Shown here: one piece after another, positions 59,831 to 64,000 of the stretch
How the letters are laid out: each line of letters opens with the position of its first letter
How positions within the stretch are numbered: the stretch's first letter is position 1
Assembly: GCF_002018875.1 (NCBI RefSeq)
Contig: NZ_MVOL01000006.1
Coordinates: 310,001 to 374,000 of the forward strand
Origin: Pseudomonas sp. MF4836
Lineage (GTDB): Bacteria; Pseudomonadota; Gammaproteobacteria; Pseudomonadales; Pseudomonadaceae
Reading direction: 5' to 3'
Length of the DNA stretch: 64,000 nt
Notes under the pieces: generated by a model
What the model was told of the DNA's origin: nothing
Databases searched by the model: none
What the model saw: only the letters and a program-made list of their open reading frames with translations
Made by a program: the position numbers and the translations under genes

Positions 59831-61272
59831 CAGTGAGCTCCAACTACAGCGATCTGAGCAGCGGCTTCAGCTTCAGCCGGGTTCGAGGCGCGAACGGTGC
59901 GGTACACGTTGTAGGCCATGAACAGCATGCCGCTGGCAAAGAACGCACCGCCCAGGGCACGAACGATGAAACCAGGGTGGCTGGCTTGCAGGGCTTCGAC
60001 GAAGGAGTAGGTGAGGGTGCCGTCATCGTTGATTGCACGCCACATCAGGCCCTGGGTGATGCCGTTGACCCACATCGAAGCGATGTAGAGCACGGTACCG
60101 ATGGTCGCGAGCCAGAAGTGGGTGTTGATCAGGCCGATGCTGTGCATCTGCGGGCGACCGAAGACTTTCGGGATCATGTGGTAGAGCGCGCCGATCGAGA
60201 TCATCGCCACCCAGCCCAGAGCACCGGCGTGTACGTGGCCGATGGTCCAGTCGGTGTAGTGCGACAGCGAGTTGACGGTCTTGATCGCCATCATCGGACC
60301 TTCGAAGGTCGACATGCCGTAGAACGCCAGGGACACCACCAAAAAGCGCAGGATCGGGTCGGTGCGCAGCTTATGCCAGGCGCCCGACAGGGTCATCATG
60401 CCGTTGATCATGCCGCCCCAGCTTGGCGCCAGCAGGATGATCGACATCGCCATGCCCAGGGACTGTGCCCAATCCGGCAGTGCGGTGTAGTGCAGGTGGT
60501 GCGGGCCGGCCCAGATGTACAGGGTGATCAGGGCCCAGAAGTGCACGATCGACAGGCGATAGGAGTAGATCGGACGCTCGGCCTGCTTCGGCACGAAGTA
60601 GTACATCATCCCCAGGAAGCCGGTGGTCAGGAAGAAACCTACCGCGTTGTGGCCGTACCACCACTGGATCATGGCGTCGGTCGCACCGGCGTAAGCCGAG
60701 TAGGACTTGAAGAAGCTGACCGGCAGCGAGGCGTGGTTGACGATGTGCAGCATCGCCGTCACGACGATGAAGGCACCGTAAAACCAGTTGCCGACGTAGA
60801 TGTGCTTGGTTTTGCGCTTGGTGATGGTGCCAAAGAACACCAGACCGTAGACGACCCAGACAATGGCCAGCAGGATGGCCAGGGGCCATTCCAGTTCCGC
60901 GTATTCCTTGGTGGTGGTGTAACCCAGCGGCAAGGTAACGATCGCGCCGACGATCACGGCTTGCCATCCCCAGAAGGTGAAGGCGGCCAGCGTGTCGGAA
61001 ATCAGTCGCGTTTGGCAGGTTCGCTGCACGACGTAATAGGAAGTGGCAAACAGTGCACATCCACCGAAGGCGAAGATCACCAGGTTGGTGTGCAGTGGGC
61101 GTAGGCGTCCGAACGTCGTCCAGGGAAGACCGAAGTTCAATTCAGGCCACACAAGTTGTGAGGCAATGAAGACACCAAGCCCCATGCCAAGGATCCCCCA
61201 GACCACCGTCATGATGGCGAACTGGCGGACTACCTTATAGTTATAAGCAGTCGGACTGATTGCTGTGCTCAT
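59830..61272 (-). CDS. ccoN: Cbb3 oxidase catalytic subunit CcoN (copy 1)
   Basis: The proton-pumping catalytic subunit with the b/b3-CuB centre, 480 residues and twelve membrane helices. Histidine ligands are in LHTNLVIFAFGGCAL, WWYGHNAVGFFLT, AGPHHLHYTALPDW and YTDWTIGHVHAGALGW. The start at 61272 (MSTAISPTAYNYKVV) is supported by family length; the frame extends 54 codons upstream through the promoter region. A likely Anr site lies 86 bases before the start. Confidence 0.97.
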   Translation of the reverse strand: MSTAISPTAYNYKVVRQFAIMTVVWGILGMGLGVFIASQLVWPELNFGLPWTTFGRLRPLHTNLVIFAFGGCALFATSYYVVQRTCQTRLISDTLAAFTFWGWQAVIVGAIVTLPLGYTTTKEYAELEWPLAILLAIVWVVYGLVFFGTITKRKTKHIYVGNWFYGAFIVVTAMLHIVNHASLPVSFFKSYSAYAGATDAMIQWWYGHNAVGFFLTTGFLGMMYYFVPKQAERPIYSYRLSIVHFWALITLYIWAGPHHLHYTALPDWAQSLGMAMSIILLAPSWGGMINGMMTLSGAWHKLRTDPILRFLVVSLAFYGMSTFEGPMMAIKTVNSLSHYTDWTIGHVHAGALGWVAMISIGALYHMIPKVFGRPQMHSIGLINTHFWLATIGTVLYIASMWVNGITQGLMWRAINDDGTLTYSFVEALQASHPGFIVRALGGAFFASGMLFMAYNVYRTVRASNPAEAEAAAQIAVVGAH

Positions 61273-61357
61273 TCTAAGGTTCCACGGTTTGGGTGTTTTA
61301 TTAGGAGTAAAAAGCGGTCGCAAGTATGGAGAAACCGGGGTGCCATTGCAACGCAAC

Positions 61358-61371
61358 CTGATCTGCGTCAA
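61358..61371. promoter_or_regulatory. Anr-like box upstream of ccoN copy 1
   Basis: The minus strand reads TTGAC-GCAG-ATCAG, 8 of 10 consensus positions, 86-99 bases before the ccoN start. An Anr dependence of the cbb3-1 oxidase has been reported for P. putida. Confidence 0.6.
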
Positions 61372-61677
61372 TGCTTGCCAAACCAGATTCTGCGCCCTTT
61401 CCATGTTCCGCGTAGGGACAAAATCAGGTGGCAAAAATTGTCGCCTCGGACAAAAAATCCATGGCCGTCAGGTGAGATGTAACTGACTGTGTATGAACAC
61501 GTTATTCAGGTGACGGACGGCGAGTGACGCGACAGCCGGTATAAACCAGCCTTTGCGCCTGACATCACGCAGAAATGTCTGAGTCGTCGGTTGTCGTCAG
61601 CTGCTGAATGGCGGTTCCAGGCTCACTGTCGAAACAAGCGTAGACCCGAATGGGAAGAGGGGAAAGCGAGGTCGGCG

Positions 61678-61699
61678 AAGGGTGCGACACTTGGTCGCG
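61678..61699. promoter_or_regulatory. RegA/PrrA/RoxR-like inverted repeat between the cco operons
   Basis: GCGAC-ACTTG-GTCGC fits GCGNC-N5-GNCGC, and the 22 bases match the ccoG-upstream element at 20 positions. It lies about 406 bases before ccoN copy 1, far for a direct activator site. Confidence 0.5.
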
Positions 61700-61711
61700 C
61701 AGTAGCGGGGA

Positions 61712-61740
61712 GCTGCCGCATCTTGATCCGATGCGGCAGC
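61712..61740 (-). terminator. Strong hairpin after ccoP copy 2
   Basis: GCTGCCGCATC pairs with GATGCGGCAGC (11 bp, 7-base loop) 19 bases after the ccoP stop. No T-run follows on the minus strand, so it may stabilise the transcript end or be a weak terminator. Confidence 0.55.
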
Positions 61741-61759
61741 CAGGTCGAGCAGCCGGGGC

Positions 61760-62707
61760 TTATTCGGCTTTACTTTCTGGCGTTGTGCCATCAGCAGGGT
61801 GGGACAGGCTGTATACGTAAGCGGCCAGCAAATGCACTTTATCGTTGCCTTGCAGGGCTTCCTGGGCCGGCATCTGGCCCTGGCGACCATGGCGAATGGT
61901 CTGTTGCAGTTGGGTCAGGCTGGTGCCGTAGATGAACGCGGCCGGTTGCGTCAGGTTCGGCGCCCCCATGGCTTCGACGCCGTGGCCTTCAGGACCATGG
62001 CACGCTACGCAGGTGGTGCTGAACGCTTGCTGTCCTGCAGCGAGGTTGGCGCTGCTGTCGGCGGGCAAGGGCAGCTTGGCCAGTTCGTGACGGACATAGG
62101 CTGCGACGTTTTTGACCCCGTCTTCACCCAGCACTTCACCCCAGGCCGGCATTGCCGCATGGCGCCCATTCATGATGGTGGCCTTGATGGTGTCTGCCGA
62201 ACCACCCCAGCGCCAGCTGTTGTCAGCAAGGTTGGGGAAGCCGAACGCGCCCTTGGCATCCGAGCCGTGGCACACCGCGCAGTTGGAGGCAAACAGACGG
62301 CCGCCCATTTTCAGCGCTTGTGGGTCCTTGGCCACTTCTTCCACGGGCATGGCTGCGAATTTGGCGAAGATCGGCCCGAACTTGGCGTCGGCCTTGGCCA
62401 TTTCCTTGTCCCATTCCTTGGTTTGGGTCCAGCCGTCCTGATAGCCCGGCAGCACGCCTTTCCAGTTACCCAGGCCTGGGTAAAGGATCAGGTAGCCCAC
62501 GGAAAATACCAGGGTGCCGGCGAACAGCAGGAACCACCATTGCGGCAACGGGTTGTCGTACTCCTCGATGCCGTCGAAGCTGTGGCCCATGGTCTGGTCG
62601 ACGCTGCCCTTGGTTTCGCCCTTGCGCGTGCCGATCAGCAGCCAGGTCAGACCGATCAGGCTGCCAATGGTCAGTACGCAGATCCACGTACTCCAGAAGG
62701 TGGTCAT
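61760..62707 (-). CDS. ccoP: Cbb3 oxidase subunit III CcoP (copy 2)
   Basis: A 315-residue dihaem cytochrome c, close to copy 1, with CAVCH and CVACH haem motifs and the same N-terminal membrane region (FWSTWICVLTIGSLIGLTWLL). It belongs to the second operon, whose homologue in P. aeruginosa is the Anr-induced, low-oxygen cbb3-2. It overlaps ccoQ by 4 bases. Confidence 0.96.
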   Translation of the reverse strand: MTTFWSTWICVLTIGSLIGLTWLLIGTRKGETKGSVDQTMGHSFDGIEEYDNPLPQWWFLLFAGTLVFSVGYLILYPGLGNWKGVLPGYQDGWTQTKEWDKEMAKADAKFGPIFAKFAAMPVEEVAKDPQALKMGGRLFASNCAVCHGSDAKGAFGFPNLADNSWRWGGSADTIKATIMNGRHAAMPAWGEVLGEDGVKNVAAYVRHELAKLPLPADSSANLAAGQQAFSTTCVACHGPEGHGVEAMGAPNLTQPAAFIYGTSLTQLQQTIRHGRQGQMPAQEALQGNDKVHLLAAYVYSLSHPADGTTPESKAE

Positions 62708-62922
62708 GGCCGAATGCTCCTTGTTGCAGGCTCTTCAGGTTGAGCGTCAGGTTGGGTAACGGCGTCCGGCAGCGGCTCGTCGGCAAACGGCAGCAGGCTC
62801 GCCTGGGCGAACTCCGGGTTGCGCTTGGAGTTGAATACCCAGAGCGAGAGGCCGATGAAGGCAATTGCCACCACCAGCGTGCCGAGGCCGCGGATCATTC
62901 CAGTATCGAATTCAAGACCCAT
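62704..62922 (-). CDS. ccoQ: Cbb3 oxidase subunit CcoQ (copy 2)
   Basis: A 72-residue one-helix protein (MIRGLGTLVVAIAFIGLSLWVF), 11 residues longer than copy 1 owing to a different tail rich in Pro, Glu and Gln. It starts 3 bases after ccoO and overlaps ccoP. Confidence 0.93.
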   Translation of the reverse strand: MGLEFDTGMIRGLGTLVVAIAFIGLSLWVFNSKRNPEFAQASLLPFADEPLPDAVTQPDAQPEEPATRSIRP

Positions 62923-62925
62923 GGC

Positions 62926-63534
62926 TCACCTCTTGCTCTTGATGGCAGTGCCGAGCACTTGCAGGTAGGAGACCAGCGCGTCCATTTCGGTCTTGCCCTT
63001 GAGGCTGGCGACGGCGCCGCTGATGTCTTCGTCGGTGTACGGCACGCCGAAGCCGCGCATGACCTTGAGCTTGGTTTCGGTGTGGCTGCTGTCCACCGGT
63101 GCGGTGACCAGCCATGGGTAGGCCGGCATCTTCGACTCAGGCACCACGTTGCGCGGGTTGTACAAGTGCGCGCGGTGCCAGTCATCGGAGTAGCGCGCGC
63201 CGACCCGGGCCAGGTCCGGACCAGTACGCTTGGAACCCCACAGGAACGGGTGGTCCCAGACGCTTTCACCGGCGACCGAGTAGTGGCCGTAGCGCTCAGT
63301 CTCGGCGCGGAACGGCCGGATCATCTGCGAGTGGCACTGGACGCAGCCTTCGCGGATGTAAATATCGCGGCCTTCCAGTTGCAGCGCGGTGTAGGGCTTC
63401 ATGCCTTCCACCGGCTTGTTGGTGACGTCCTGGAAGAACAGCGGGACGATCTGGGTCAGGCCGCCGATGCTGACGGCGAACACCATCAGCAACATCAGCA
63501 GGCCGACGTTCTTTTCAATCGTTTCGTGTTTCAT
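62926..63534 (-). CDS. ccoO: Cbb3 oxidase subunit II CcoO (copy 2)
   Basis: A 202-residue monohaem cytochrome c with motif CVQCHSQM and an N-terminal membrane helix; same length as copy 1 and very similar. The start at 63534 (MKHETIEKNVGLL) aligns with copy 1 and lies 10 bases after the ccoN stop; an 18-codon upstream extension overlaps ccoN. Confidence 0.96.
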   Translation of the reverse strand: MKHETIEKNVGLLMLLMVFAVSIGGLTQIVPLFFQDVTNKPVEGMKPYTALQLEGRDIYIREGCVQCHSQMIRPFRAETERYGHYSVAGESVWDHPFLWGSKRTGPDLARVGARYSDDWHRAHLYNPRNVVPESKMPAYPWLVTAPVDSSHTETKLKVMRGFGVPYTDEDISGAVASLKGKTEMDALVSYLQVLGTAIKSKR

Positions 63535-63544
63535 GGCTAACTCC

Positions 63545-64000
63545 TCAGGCCATCTGCGCAGCGGCGGCAACTTCAGCGGGTTGTGCATCCCGCACGGTGC
63601 GCCAGGTGTTGTAAGCCATCAGGAACATGCCGCTGAGGAAGATTGCACCGCCCACCAGTCGCACGATGAAGCCTGGGTGGCTGGCCACCAGGGTTTCGAC
63701 GAAGGAGTAAGTCAGCGTGCCGTCTTCGTTGACTGCGCGCCACATCAGGCCCTGGGCGATACCGTTGACCCACATCGAGGCGATGTAGAGCACGGTGCCG
63801 ATGGTGGCGAGCCAGAAGTGCGCGTTGATCAGGCCCAGGCTGTACATCTGCTGGCGACCAAAGACTTTCGGGATCATGTGGTAGAGCGCGCCGATCGAGA
63901 TCATTGCAACCCAGCCCAGGGCACCTGCGTGCACGTGGCCGATGGTCCAGTCGGTGTAGTGGGAGAGGGCGTTCACAGTCTTGATTGCCATCATCGGACC
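63545..64000 (-). CDS. ccoN: Cbb3 oxidase catalytic subunit CcoN (copy 2), C-terminal part
   Basis: The last 151 residues of a CcoN, nearly identical to copy 1 over YTDWTIGHVHAGALGWVAMI and YHMIPKVFG, including the two haem-ligand histidines of GHVHAG. The N-terminal two thirds lie beyond the right edge. It is the first gene of the second cco operon; its promoter is outside the window. Confidence 0.95.
   Translation of the reverse strand, partial: GPMMAIKTVNALSHYTDWTIGHVHAGALGWVAMISIGALYHMIPKVFGRQQMYSLGLINAHFWLATIGTVLYIASMWVNGIAQGLMWRAVNEDGTLTYSFVETLVASHPGFIVRLVGGAIFLSGMFLMAYNTWRTVRDAQPAEVAAAAQMA

Larger units (their letters stand above)
61273..61759. other. Regulatory region between the two ccoNOQP operons
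   Basis: 487 bases with no gene supported. In minus-strand order it holds a strong hairpin after ccoP copy 2, a RoxR-like repeat, and an Anr-like site before ccoN copy 1, listed separately. Confidence 0.7.

Noticed and set aside
1..64000. CRISPR arrays, prophage, insertion sequences or toxin-antitoxin pairs
   Set aside because: No regularly spaced repeats, transposase, integrase or paired toxin genes were seen anywhere in the window.

Overview
The window is a GC-rich core-genome segment of a fluorescent-group Pseudomonas (P. fluorescens/putida-like). The evidence is the protein families, the long antisense shadow ORFs typical of high GC, and gene orders that I recall from Pseudomonas genomes: nirB-kinase-nasA-nasT-nasS, pyrD-rmf-rlmKL, xdhABC-guaD next to GntR-smc-zipA-ligA, and dnaX-ybaB-recR near apt-anr-hemN-cco. 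I see no phage, insertion sequence, CRISPR array or plasmid module. About 54 protein genes, one 4.5S RNA and many regulatory sites can be supported.

Region 1 (1-6551, minus strand) is the nitrate/nitrite assimilation locus: nasS and nasT (sensor and RNA-binding antiterminator), nasA (nitrate transporter), a PP2C phosphatase-Ser/Thr kinase fusion, and the 5' part of nirB (cut by the left edge). nasS, nasA and nirB are each preceded by a sigma-54 -24/-12 promoter, paired A1/G4 hexaloop hairpins (the ANTAR-protein target) and an intrinsic terminator whose 5' arm overlaps the second hairpin. The sensor/antiterminator pair therefore appears to control its own operon as well as its targets. This is the most interesting regulatory structure in the window.

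Region 2 (6793-15667) holds pyrD, rmf with a structured 5' leader, rlmKL, a membrane CHASE-PAS-GGDEF cyclase, dacB and yggL. Region 3 (15842-26447) is a purine-salvage island: a BenE-family transporter, a GntR/FCD regulator with candidate operators on both sides, a Tsx-like outer-membrane channel, guanine deaminase, xanthine dehydrogenase xdhABC and a second GntR regulator. Region 4 (26450-35174) is housekeeping: smc, zipA, ligA, a zinc metallopeptidase and ffs (4.5S RNA).

Region 5 (35413-42898) is the most accessory-like part: an exported SH3-like protein, a DUF2167 membrane protein, a LysR regulator divergent from an EamA exporter, a VOC protein, a small XRE repressor, about 600 bases without a convincing gene, a PAS-GGDEF-EAL protein with an altered EAL metal motif, and a periplasmic solute-binding protein. 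Region 6 (43037-48674) holds dnaX, ybaB, an MDR oxidoreductase, recR and an acyl-CoA dehydrogenase.

Region 7 (48747-64000, minus strand except one small gene) is the microaerobic respiration block: apt, anr (oxygen-sensing regulator), hemN with a perfect Anr box, a TauE/SafE-like membrane protein, the cbb3 oxidase assembly genes ccoS, ccoI, ccoH and ccoG, then two tandem ccoNOQP operons, the second cut by the right edge. Two almost identical 22-base elements with the RegA/PrrA/RoxR-type inverted repeat GCGNC-N5-GNCGC lie upstream of ccoG and of the first ccoN.
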